From assembly GCA_945906965.1 (NCBI GenBank), contig CAMDRP010000016.1, positions 1 to 41,254 on the forward strand: a stretch of 41,254 bases of DNA, read 5' to 3'. The stretch comes from Opitutus sp. GAS368. GTDB lineage: Bacteria; Verrucomicrobiota; Verrucomicrobiia; Opitutales; Opitutaceae. The translations under genes and the position numbers were made by a program. The notes below the pieces were generated by a model. The model saw only the letters and a list, made by a program, of their open reading frames with translations, searched no databases and was not told the DNA's origin. Below, in pieces: positions 35,301 to 41,254 of the stretch. Within the stretch, counting starts at the first letter, position 1. Each line of letters opens with the position of its first letter.

Positions 35301-35403
35301 GAGCCAAGTGCTGACGTTGTTCACGACCCCCGTGGTCTATCTTTATTTTGACCGACTCCGGGCGCGTTTAGTCAAACCGCCCGCAGTGGCGGATGTTTCG
35401 TGA
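32302..35403 (+). CDS. RND efflux permease, first of a tandem pair (MdtB-like)
   Basis: A 1033-residue proton-driven inner-membrane transporter of the AcrB/MdtB type with twelve membrane helices and two large periplasmic loops (about 35-335 and 560-870). The N-terminus [21 protein letters not shown] and [10 protein letters not shown] are hallmarks. The proton-relay aspartates are Asp401-Asp402 in [13 protein letters not shown] (helix 4), and the partner lysine region of helix 10 is [17 protein letters not shown]. An unusual (Ala-His)6 run occupies residues 495-506, in the cytoplasmic loop after helix 6; it is encoded by a hexanucleotide repeat. The stop overlaps the start of the next permease gene (TGATG). 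Two different permeases per operon is the MdtBC arrangement, in which they form a heterotrimer. No TolC-like channel gene is in the window. Confidence 0.94.
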   Translation: MNPSRPFILRPVATSLLMVALLLSGFMAYRLLPVSALPQVDFPTIQIFTFYPGASPTVMASSVTAPLERRFGQIPGVNQMSSSSSGGSSVITLQFSLQVSLAVAEQEVQAAINAASNLLPNDLPAPPIYRKVNPADTPILTLAVTSATLPLPQVHNLVDTRIAQKLAQIPGVGMVSLAGGQRPAIRVQINPGALAARGLNLSDVRSAINAASVNQPKGSFDGPIRTILMDANDQLRSVEEFRNLIITWRDGAPLRLGDVAQIENASEDRRLAAWADQLPAVLINVQRQPGANVIEVVNRVRALLPQLEASLPAAAELVVLTDRTQSIRASVRSVEHELVFAVLLVVLVTFVFLRNVAATIIPSIAVPLSLIGTFGVMYLAGYSLNILTLMALTVATGFVVDDAIVMLENIARYREEGDGPMEAALKGAAQIGFTLVSLTISLIAVLIPLLFMGDVVGRLFHEFAITLAVSILISLLVSLTLTPMMCARMLPAPAAHAHAHAHAHAHAAPGFLDVVIARYGRWLDWVLQHQQLTLGVTIGTVLVTAGLYVIVPKGFFPVQDNAAIQVVTDAPQSVSFAAMAERQQALAAKILEDPTVRSLSSFIGVDGTNATLNSGRMLVNLKSHEERRETANQIIDRLRVAVRDVSGITAYFQPVQELTIEDRVSRTQFQFTLTCPDEQLLQEWVPQLIAALEEVPALSDVASDLQNRGLQAFLEIDRDAASRLGVTMADIDDTLYSAFGQRQISTLFTQASQYRVVIEVDPRLSKGPEALTSLFVRTRNGQPVPLSSIARVSERPTTLLINHVGQFPSVSVSFNLGPRASLGEAVEAIERTVRTVELPAAIEMRFEGAARAFRSSLSSTLWLILAAVVTMYIVLGVLYESLIHPITILSTLPSAAVGALLALWVTDRPLDMIAIIGIILLIGLVKKNGIMMVDFALEATRRQGLSPEKAIHQAALQRFRPILMTTLAALFGALPLMFSSGSGAELRQPLGLVMVGGLLVSQVLTLFTTPVVYLYFDRLRARLVKPPAVADVS
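33784..33819 (+). repeat. hexanucleotide microsatellite (GCCCAC)x6 inside the permease gene
   Basis: Six perfect tandem copies of GCCCAC encode alternating Ala-His. Because the unit is six bases, copy-number change would add or remove Ala-His pairs without breaking the frame. Flanking codons (GCC before, GCG GCG after) are also Ala. No other run of this kind occurs in the paralogous permease next door. Confidence 0.95.
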
Positions 35404-38400
35404 TGAACCTCTCGCGTCCCTTTATTCGGCGTCCGGTGGCGAGCGGCTTGATCGCGGTCGCGCTCGTCCTCGTGGGCGTGCTCGCGTACGGGTTGTTGCC
35501 GGTGTCGCCGTTGCCGCAGGTCGATTTCCCGACGATCCGCGTCAACGCCTCGTTGCCAGGGGCGAGTCCGGATACGATGGCGGCGAGTGTCTCGGCGCCG
35601 CTCGAGCGCGCGCTCGGCGGGATCGCGGGAGTGAGCGGAATTTATTCAGAGAGTCGGCAGGGATCGACGAGCATCACGTTGGAATTTGTGCTCGGGCGCG
35701 ACATTAACGGCGCGGCGCGTGACGTGCAGGCGGCGATCAACGCGGCGCGTGGCCAGTTGCCCTCGGGCATGCCGGGCAACCCGACGTTCAAGAAATCCAA
35801 TCCCTCGCAGGCGCCGATCATGGCGCTCGCGTTGAATTCGCCGAATTTGGCTCCGGGCGCGCTTTATGATCTCGCGGTGACGGTGCTCGCGCAAAAAATC
35901 GCGCAGATCAACGGCGTGGGCGAAGTCTCGGTGGGCGGCAGTTCGTTGCCGGCGGTGCGCGTGCAGTTGAATCCTCACGCCTTATCGCACTATGGGATCG
36001 CACTCGATGAAGTACGGCGGGCGATCAGCGCCACGAATTCCGTGCGCCCTCGGGGTGTGGTCGAGGCGGGTGACCGCCAATGGGAAGTACAGTTGAGCGG
36101 CCAACTTAGGCACGCTTCACAGTATCATGATTTGGTCATCCGCTATCGCGACGGTGCGCCCGTGCGACTCGGCGATGTGGCGACGATCACGGATTCCATC
36201 GAAGATCGTTACAGCAGTGGATTTCATAACAGTCGGCCGGCGGTGACGCTCCTCATCAGCCGTCAACCCGGCGCGAACATCATCGCTACGATCGACGCCA
36301 TCAACGCGCAGTTGCCGGCGTTGCGCGCGCTGGTACCGGTGGACGCGGGGCTGGATGTCGTGATGGATCGTTCGCCGGGCATTCGCGGTACGTTGCGTGA
36401 ATCGCAGAAGACATTGGCGATCGCTTCCGGTCTCGTGATGCTCGTGGTGTTTCTGTTTCTCGGTAGCGCGCGCGCAGCGTTGATTCCTTGCCTGGCGATC
36501 CCGGTCTCGCTGATCGGTACGCTGGCGATCATGTATCTCTACGGTTTTTCGCTGAACAACCTTTCGCTCATGGCGCTGATTGTGGCGGCGGGCCTCGTGG
36601 TGGATGACGCGATTGTGGTACTCGAAAATATCTCGCGGCACATCGAGCGTGGGCTGTCGCCGTTTCGCGCGGCGCTGAAAGGCTCAAGCGAAGTCGGCTT
36701 CACGTTGCTGGCGATGAATCTGTCGCTCGTGGCGGTGTTTGTTTCGATTTTATTTATGGGCGGACTGGTGGAAAAACTGTTCCGCGAATTCTCGATCACG
36801 CTCGCGGCGGCGATGTTGGTTTCCTTGGTCGTGTCGCTCACATTGACGCCGAGTTTGTGCGCGCGGATTTTGGTGCGGCATGGCTCGCAGCCTATCGGCG
36901 GATTTCGTCGCCGGACCGAGGCCGCCTTTGGGGCGCTCAAACAGGGTTACGCCCGCACGCTCGCTTGGGTGCTCGAGCACGCGACGCTTACGTTGATCAT
37001 TTTGCTCGGCACGATCGCGCTCAACGTGTCGCTTTACATCTCCATCCCGAAGGGCTTTTTGCCGCAGCAAGACACGGGCACGTTGCAGGGGTTTGTGCGC
37101 GGCGATGATGCGCTTTCCTTCCAAGTGATGCAGCCGAAGGTCGAGGTTTTCCGGCGGCATCTTTTGGCGGATCCAGCGATCTCGGATGTGATCGGTTCCT
37201 CGGGTGGTACGTCAGGTACGGGTAACGCCCGCCTGACGATCCGCCTTAAGCCGCAGGCGGAACGAAAAATTTCCGCTAACGACGTGGTCAATCGCATCCG
37301 TGCCACCGCGCCGATTGTAGCGGGCGCGCAGCTTTATCTGTACGGCGCGCAGGATATTGATTCGCCGCGCATGTCGGATTCCACGTCTTACAGCCTGAGT
37401 TTGATGTCGGCCGAGATGCCGTTGTTGCGCGAGTGGACGCCAAAGATCGCGGCGGCGCTGCGGGAGTTGCCGGAGCTGACCGACATTGATGCCCCGTCCG
37501 AGGGCGGTACGACGCGGGTGATGCTCACAATTGACCGCGAGGCGGCGCGCCGACTCGGTGTCGATATGCAGATGGTGACCTCGGTGCTTAATAGCTCGTT
37601 TAGCCAGCGTCAGATCTCGACGCTTTACGATCGGTTGAATCAATACCGCGTGATCATGGAACTGGCGCCGCAGTATACGGCGGATCCGGCGGTGCTGAAA
37701 CAAGTCCAGGTCATTGGCGCCAATGGCGAGCAAGTCCCGCTCTCGGCGTTTACGCGTTACGATTACTCGCTCGTGGATGACCGCGTGCGGCATCGCAGCC
37801 AGTTCGCGGCGGAGAACATCGGCTTCGCGCTCGCGCCGGATGTTTCGCTCGAGCAAGCGCTGGCCGCGATCGACAAAGCGATGGGGAAAATTTTGTTGCC
37901 GACGGAAATTCAAACTGAGCTCTCGGGCGCGGCGCAAGGTTTTCAAAAGAGCCTGCAGGCGCAGCCGTTTTTAATTCTCGGGGTGCTCGTCGCGGTGTAC
38001 CTGGTGTTGGGTATTCTCTACGAAAGCTTGATTCATCCGCTGACGATTCTTTCGACGCTACCCTCGGCGGGACTCGGTGCGTTGCTGGCGCTGCGTTTAA
38101 CGGGGACGGAATTTACGCTGATCGCGTTACTCGGATTGTTTTTGCTCATCGGCATCGTGATGAAAAACGCGATTTTGATGATCGACTTCGCGATTGATAC
38201 GGAGCGGCGCAACGCGCTTTCCCCGCGAGCGGCGATTTTCGAAGCGGCACAGATGAGGTTGCGGCCAATTTTGATGACGAATTTCGCGGCGTTGCTCGGC
38301 GCGTTGCCGCTGGTGCTGGCCTCGGGTGAAGGCGTTGAACTGCGCCGCCCGCTCGGGCTGGCAATCGTGGGTGGCTTGGCGGTAAGCCAGTTGCTGACGC

Positions 38401-38498
38401 TGTACACCGTCCCCGTCGTGTACCTGTGGCTGGACCGCGTGCGGCTGAAATTTCGACGTAAGCCGGAGCCGCCGGCGGCAGAATCCGCGGTGGGTTAA
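35403..38498 (+). CDS. RND efflux permease, second of a tandem pair (MdtC-like)
   Basis: A 1031-residue RND transporter paralogous to the preceding gene and sharing its opening (SRPFIRRPVASGLIAVALVL, then [10 protein letters not shown]). The helix-4 aspartates are Asp401-Asp402 in LVVDDAIVVLENI, at exactly the same residue numbers as in the first permease. The helix-10/11 region reads LLIGIVMKNAILMIDFAID. The cytoplasmic loop after helix 6 is normal here (RHGSQPIGGFRRRTEAAFG) and has no His repeat. The ATG at 35403 overlaps the preceding TGA by one base; a GTG one codon earlier (35400) is less likely. With the adaptor and first permease it forms an MdtABC-like three-gene operon. Nucleotide similarity between the two permease genes is visible near 34940 and 38020, indicating an old tandem duplication. 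Confidence 0.94.
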   Translation: MNLSRPFIRRPVASGLIAVALVLVGVLAYGLLPVSPLPQVDFPTIRVNASLPGASPDTMAASVSAPLERALGGIAGVSGIYSESRQGSTSITLEFVLGRDINGAARDVQAAINAARGQLPSGMPGNPTFKKSNPSQAPIMALALNSPNLAPGALYDLAVTVLAQKIAQINGVGEVSVGGSSLPAVRVQLNPHALSHYGIALDEVRRAISATNSVRPRGVVEAGDRQWEVQLSGQLRHASQYHDLVIRYRDGAPVRLGDVATITDSIEDRYSSGFHNSRPAVTLLISRQPGANIIATIDAINAQLPALRALVPVDAGLDVVMDRSPGIRGTLRESQKTLAIASGLVMLVVFLFLGSARAALIPCLAIPVSLIGTLAIMYLYGFSLNNLSLMALIVAAGLVVDDAIVVLENISRHIERGLSPFRAALKGSSEVGFTLLAMNLSLVAVFVSILFMGGLVEKLFREFSITLAAAMLVSLVVSLTLTPSLCARILVRHGSQPIGGFRRRTEAAFGALKQGYARTLAWVLEHATLTLIILLGTIALNVSLYISIPKGFLPQQDTGTLQGFVRGDDALSFQVMQPKVEVFRRHLLADPAISDVIGSSGGTSGTGNARLTIRLKPQAERKISANDVVNRIRATAPIVAGAQLYLYGAQDIDSPRMSDSTSYSLSLMSAEMPLLREWTPKIAAALRELPELTDIDAPSEGGTTRVMLTIDREAARRLGVDMQMVTSVLNSSFSQRQISTLYDRLNQYRVIMELAPQYTADPAVLKQVQVIGANGEQVPLSAFTRYDYSLVDDRVRHRSQFAAENIGFALAPDVSLEQALAAIDKAMGKILLPTEIQTELSGAAQGFQKSLQAQPFLILGVLVAVYLVLGILYESLIHPLTILSTLPSAGLGALLALRLTGTEFTLIALLGLFLLIGIVMKNAILMIDFAIDTERRNALSPRAAIFEAAQMRLRPILMTNFAALLGALPLVLASGEGVELRRPLGLAIVGGLAVSQLLTLYTVPVVYLWLDRVRLKFRRKPEPPAAESAVG

Positions 38499-38530
38499 AA
38501 ATAAAAAAGGGCCGCGTGGTAATGCGGCCC
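38497..38530 (-). terminator. Rho-independent terminator of sucCD on the minus strand
   Basis: On the minus strand, GGGCCGC (38530-38524) and GCGGCCC (38515-38509) form a perfect seven-base-pair stem with an eight-base loop, followed by a T-rich tail, TTTTTTATTTT. It lies 30 bases past the sucD stop. The same stem could slow plus-strand transcription leaving the RND operon, but no T tract follows in that direction. Confidence 0.85.
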
Positions 38531-38560
38531 TGAGGAGTAAACGGAGTTTTAGATTTCCGT

Positions 38561-39484
38561 TTAGGTGAGCGTCACGCCTTTGGCTTTAGCGGCGCGGAGT
38601 AGGGCGTCGGCCATATCGGACGGCGTGGCGGCGACTTCGATGCCGCATTCTTTAAATACGGCGATCTTGGCGGCGGCGGTGTCTTCAGCTCCGCCGACGA
38701 TCGCGCCGGCGTGGCCCATGCGGCGACCGGCAGGAGCGGTCGCGCCCGCAATAAAGCCGGCGACGGGTTTTTTGCAGTTCGCTTTGATCCAGCGGGCAGC
38801 TTCGACCTCGGCGTTGCCGCCGATTTCACCGATGAGGATGATGCCGTGGGTTTCGGGGTCGGCGTTGAACAGTTTGATGACGTCGAGGTGGTTAGTCCCG
38901 TTGACCGGGTCGCCGCCGATGCCGACGCAGGTGGTCTGGCCGATGTTTTTGGAGGTGAGTTGGAAGACGGCTTCGTAGGTGAGCGTGCCGGAGCGGGAGA
39001 CGACGCCGACGTGGCCCTTTTTGTGAATGTAGCCGGGGGCGATGCCGATGCGGCAGCCGCCGAAGGAGTCTTTGCCGGTGCCGGGGGTGACGATGCCGGG
39101 GCAGTTGGGCCCGACGAGGCGGGTCTTGGCGCCGGTCATGGCGCGCTTCACGCGGATCATGTCTTTGATGGGAATGCCCTCGGTGATGGCGACGGCGAGG
39201 TCGAGGCCGGCGTCGACGCATTCAAGGATGGCGTCGGCGGCGAACGGCGGTGGGACGAAGATGACCGAGACGGTGGCGCCGGTGGCTTTGGCGGCGTCGG
39301 CTACAGAGTTGTAGATGGGCACTTTGTGGGCGCCGTATTCAAAGAATTGGCCGCCTTTGCCGGGGGTGACGCCAGCGACGACTTGCGTGCCGTAGTCCAG
39401 GGAGAGCTTGGCGTGACGTCCACCGAAGTCGCCGGTGATGCCTTGGACGATGATCTTCGTTTCGGGAGTGATGAGAATGGCCAT
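38561..39484 (-). CDS. sucD: succinyl-CoA ligase (ADP/GDP-forming) alpha subunit
   Basis: The alpha subunit of succinyl-CoA synthetase, which interconverts succinyl-CoA and succinate with substrate-level ATP or GTP formation in the TCA cycle. The 307-residue protein has a CoA-binding Rossmann domain (ITPETKIIVQGITGDFGGRHAK) and the ligase domain with GHVGVVSRSGTLTYEA, GIGGDPVNGTNHLDV and the phosphohistidine block RRMGHAGAIVGG, where His258 is the phosphorylated residue. It lies 20 bases after sucC on the same strand, the usual beta-alpha order. No Shine-Dalgarno is visible before the ATG. The stretch GGRHAK is slightly diverged from the more common GTFHT-like segment, but the fold motifs are intact. 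Confidence 0.97.
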   Translation of the reverse strand: MAILITPETKIIVQGITGDFGGRHAKLSLDYGTQVVAGVTPGKGGQFFEYGAHKVPIYNSVADAAKATGATVSVIFVPPPFAADAILECVDAGLDLAVAITEGIPIKDMIRVKRAMTGAKTRLVGPNCPGIVTPGTGKDSFGGCRIGIAPGYIHKKGHVGVVSRSGTLTYEAVFQLTSKNIGQTTCVGIGGDPVNGTNHLDVIKLFNADPETHGIILIGEIGGNAEVEAARWIKANCKKPVAGFIAGATAPAGRRMGHAGAIVGGAEDTAAAKIAVFKECGIEVAATPSDMADALLRAAKAKGVTLT

Positions 39485-39504
39485 GGGAGTGGGGGCGCGG
39501 AAGT

Positions 39505-40686
39505 TTAAGCGACGAGTTTGACGATTTTCTGAGCGGCGTCGGCCATGGTGTCGCCGGCGACGAGGGCGAGGCCGGAGGCGGCGAGGGTGGCTTTGCCAGC
39601 GACGACGTTGTTGCCTTCGAGGCGGACGACGAGGGGCAGCTTGAGGCCGACTTCTTTGACGGCTTCGACGATGCCGGTGGCGATGACGTTGCAGTCCATG
39701 ATGCCGCCGAAGATGTTAACGAGGATGCCTTTTACGTTGGGATCGCCGAGGATGATTTTGAAGGCAGCGATGACCTGGTCTTTGGAGGCGCCGCCGCCGA
39801 CGTCGAGGAAGTTGGCCGGGGTGCCGCCGAAGTGTTGGATGATATCCATCGTGCTCATGGCGAGGCCGGCGCCGTTGACGAGGCAGGCGATGTTGCCGTC
39901 AAGGGCGATGTAGCTGAGGGAATATTTCGAGGCTTCGATTTCCTTGGGGTCTTCCTCGTTGAGGTCGCGGAGGGCGACGATCTCGGGGTGGCGGTAAAGG
40001 GCGTTGGAGTCGAAGGAGACTTTGGCGTCGAGGGCGAGGACCTCGCCGGTCGGGGTGGTGATGAGGGGGTTGACCTCGACCATAGCGGCGTCGGTTTCCC
40101 AGAACATCGTGTAGAGATTACGGATGAGTTTGGCGGCGTTTTTGGCTTCGGCGCCAGCGAGGCCGAGTTTGGTGATGAGGTCGCGGATTTGGAAATCGGC
40201 GATGCCGTAGGCGGGGTCGATGAGGACTTTAAAGAGCTTCTCCGGGGTGTCGTGGGCGACGGTCTCGATGTCCATGCCGCCTTCGGTGGAGGCGACGATG
40301 ACGGGGCGCGAGGTGGCGCGGTCCAGAAGGATGGCCAGATAGTATTCTTTCTTAATGTCGCTCGCGACGGTGAAGTAGATCGTCTGGACCTTGCGGCCGA
40401 CGGGGCCGGTCTGGGCGGTGACGAGGGTCTGGCCAAGCATGTTGCCGGCCATGGCGAGGGCATCGGCTTTGGTTTTGCAGAATTTGACGCCGCCTTTGAA
40501 GCCGTTGGTGAACGTGCCTTTGCCGCGGCCACCGGCGTGGATCTGGGATTTCACCATGGTCGGGCCCTCGGGGAGGGCGGCGAGGGCGGTGACGAAGGCC
40601 TCGGGGTTGGTGGCGGTGGTGCCTTTGGGCACAGCGACGCCGAATTTCTCAAAGAGGGCTTTGGCCTGATACTCGTGGATGTTCAT
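39505..40686 (-). CDS. sucC: succinyl-CoA ligase (ADP/GDP-forming) beta subunit
   Basis: The beta subunit of succinyl-CoA synthetase, 393 residues, providing the nucleotide-binding ATP-grasp domain and the succinate site. It opens [22 protein letters not shown] and contains [14 protein letters not shown] (nucleotide lysine region), EVNPLI (Mg ligand), [26 protein letters not shown] and [14 protein letters not shown]. The ATG at 40686 is the family start; the reading frame is open 27 codons upstream but without family sequence. It is divergent from the HTH-like gene at 40833, with a 146-base promoter region between. Nucleotide preference (ATP or GTP) is not assigned. Confidence 0.97.
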   Translation of the reverse strand: MNIHEYQAKALFEKFGVAVPKGTTATNPEAFVTALAALPEGPTMVKSQIHAGGRGKGTFTNGFKGGVKFCKTKADALAMAGNMLGQTLVTAQTGPVGRKVQTIYFTVASDIKKEYYLAILLDRATSRPVIVASTEGGMDIETVAHDTPEKLFKVLIDPAYGIADFQIRDLITKLGLAGAEAKNAAKLIRNLYTMFWETDAAMVEVNPLITTPTGEVLALDAKVSFDSNALYRHPEIVALRDLNEEDPKEIEASKYSLSYIALDGNIACLVNGAGLAMSTMDIIQHFGGTPANFLDVGGGASKDQVIAAFKIILGDPNVKGILVNIFGGIMDCNVIATGIVEAVKEVGLKLPLVVRLEGNNVVAGKATLAASGLALVAGDTMADAAQKIVKLVA

Positions 40687-40832
40687 GCGGGGAAAGTTGG
40701 TGGGTAGGTCTGGCAGAATGGAGCGGGGCGTGGCACGCACAAAAACGGGCCGGGGCGCAGTCAGCACGTCTTGTAAGGTCAGACACGCGCAGGATTGCGT
40801 TTGGCTAATGCTCGGGCAGCTTTTTTTAAGCC
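40687..40832. promoter_or_regulatory. divergent upstream region of sucC and the HTH-like gene
   Basis: A 146-base gap between divergent starts. The sucC-proximal part is GC-rich. Near the plus-strand gene a run of seven T residues (40821-40827) lies just before the start at 40833. I see no clear -35/-10 pair on either strand, and no Shine-Dalgarno before either start. Confidence 0.3.
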
Positions 40833-41254
40833 ATGGAATCGCACGAAGTCATCCGGGAAGTTCTCAAAAAAACCAGCGCGAAGCAGGTCGCCGCCGATCT
40901 GCAACTCTCGCTCTCGCTGATTTATAAATGGGCGGAGCTGCCTGAGGACGATGCCGGGAGCGGGGCGAATAATCCCTTGGATCGAGTTGGGCAGTTGATC
41001 CGCAGCACGCGCGATGAACGCATCGCGCAATGGGTGGCGGGGCAGGCCGACGGTTTTTTTATCCGCAACCCTGCGCAACTGGCGCCAAATCAGCCCTTGA
41101 TTCCGATGACCAACGGGATCGTGCAGGAATTTGCCGATATGCTGGCGACGATCGCGATCTCTTCGGCGGACAGCGTGATCACTAAAGACGAAGCCAAAAA
41201 AATCCGCGCGCGCTGGGAGGAACTGAAAAGCGTAACGGAAGGTTTTGTGCGGGC
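40833..41254 (+). CDS. putative HTH-containing protein, 3' end beyond window
   Basis: An open frame of 140 codons from ATG at 40833 to the window edge without a stop. The N-terminal 35 residues read as a helix-turn-helix: [20 protein letters not shown], then [10 protein letters not shown], resembling phage CII/CP76-like or MerR-like DNA-binding heads in which a helix pair is followed by an aromatic at the recognition-helix end. A linker follows ([13 protein letters not shown]), then a helical region with [15 protein letters not shown] and a coiled segment ([31 protein letters not shown], in two helices). I do not recognise a named family with certainty. A DNA-binding regulator is plausible. 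Start choice rests on the position of the HTH. Confidence that it is a real gene is good; confidence in function is low. Confidence 0.7.
   Translation, partial: MESHEVIREVLKKTSAKQVAADLQLSLSLIYKWAELPEDDAGSGANNPLDRVGQLIRSTRDERIAQWVAGQADGFFIRNPAQLAPNQPLIPMTNGIVQEFADMLATIAISSADSVITKDEAKKIRARWEELKSVTEGFVR

Noticed and set aside
1-41254. tRNA genes, CRISPR arrays, insertion sequences or prophage
   Set aside because: I found no T-arm-like GTTCGAATC box in a clover-leaf context, no regularly spaced repeats and no transposase or integrase frames; apart from the toxin-antitoxin pair there is no mobile-element signature.

Overview
The window is GC-rich bacterial chromosome with dense coding on both strands and no gap longer than about 230 bases. 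It looks like a Gram-negative member of the Verrucomicrobiota, most likely Opitutaceae. The evidence is lpxD, TonB-dependent and RND envelope systems, a NagB/PIG-L fusion typical of Bacteroidota and Verrucomicrobiota, a CE15 glucuronoyl esterase of the kind known from Opitutus, DUF4199 and DUF3500 proteins, and starts that almost never carry a Shine-Dalgarno sequence. The assignment rests on protein style, not on a marker gene. I found no rRNA, tRNA, CRISPR array, insertion sequence or prophage.

Layout. 1-4990 is a minus-strand run: a D-threonine-aldolase-like enzyme, a secreted sialate O-acetylesterase-like protein, a fatty acid desaturase and lpxD (cut by the left edge). A secreted CE15 esterase (4998-6305) starts back to back with the aldolase gene and is followed by a convergent RelE/Phd toxin-antitoxin pair. 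Housekeeping genes follow: uvrC (6983-8500, strikingly reduced), cinA and purC. 10961-23765 is rich in cell-wall and amino-sugar functions: a PBP4-type DD-carboxypeptidase, a NagX/HGSNAT-like membrane acetyltransferase, the NagB/PIG-L fusion divergent from an AraC regulator, a large TonB-dependent receptor with a long leader and a strong terminator, a DUF1460 amidase-like protein, an M20 peptidase, an uncharacterised small protein and a BadF/GlcNAc-kinase-like ATPase. 23918-26246 holds a VOC protein, an RlmK-like methyltransferase and a short-chain reductase carrying the signature of eukaryotic 3-ketodihydrosphingosine reductase. 26391-30882 holds malQ, a secreted beta-propeller glycosidase-like protein, a DUF4199 membrane protein and a secreted DUF3500 protein. 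31055-38498 is an MdtABC-like operon of an adaptor and two RND permeases. sucCD lies on the minus strand at 38561-40686, and a putative HTH protein runs off the right edge.

How it fits together. The secreted esterases, propeller protein, TonB receptor and malQ suggest a heterotroph living on plant or microbial polysaccharides. The amino-sugar and cell-wall genes could together salvage muropeptides or acetylated amino sugars, but that link is inferred from proximity. The observations most worth checking are the UvrC that lacks both its four iron-sulfur cysteines and a block of about 100 residues, the KDSR-like reductase, the substituted catalytic aspartate in the NagB fusion, and a shared AT-rich motif upstream of both the TonB receptor and the RND operon.
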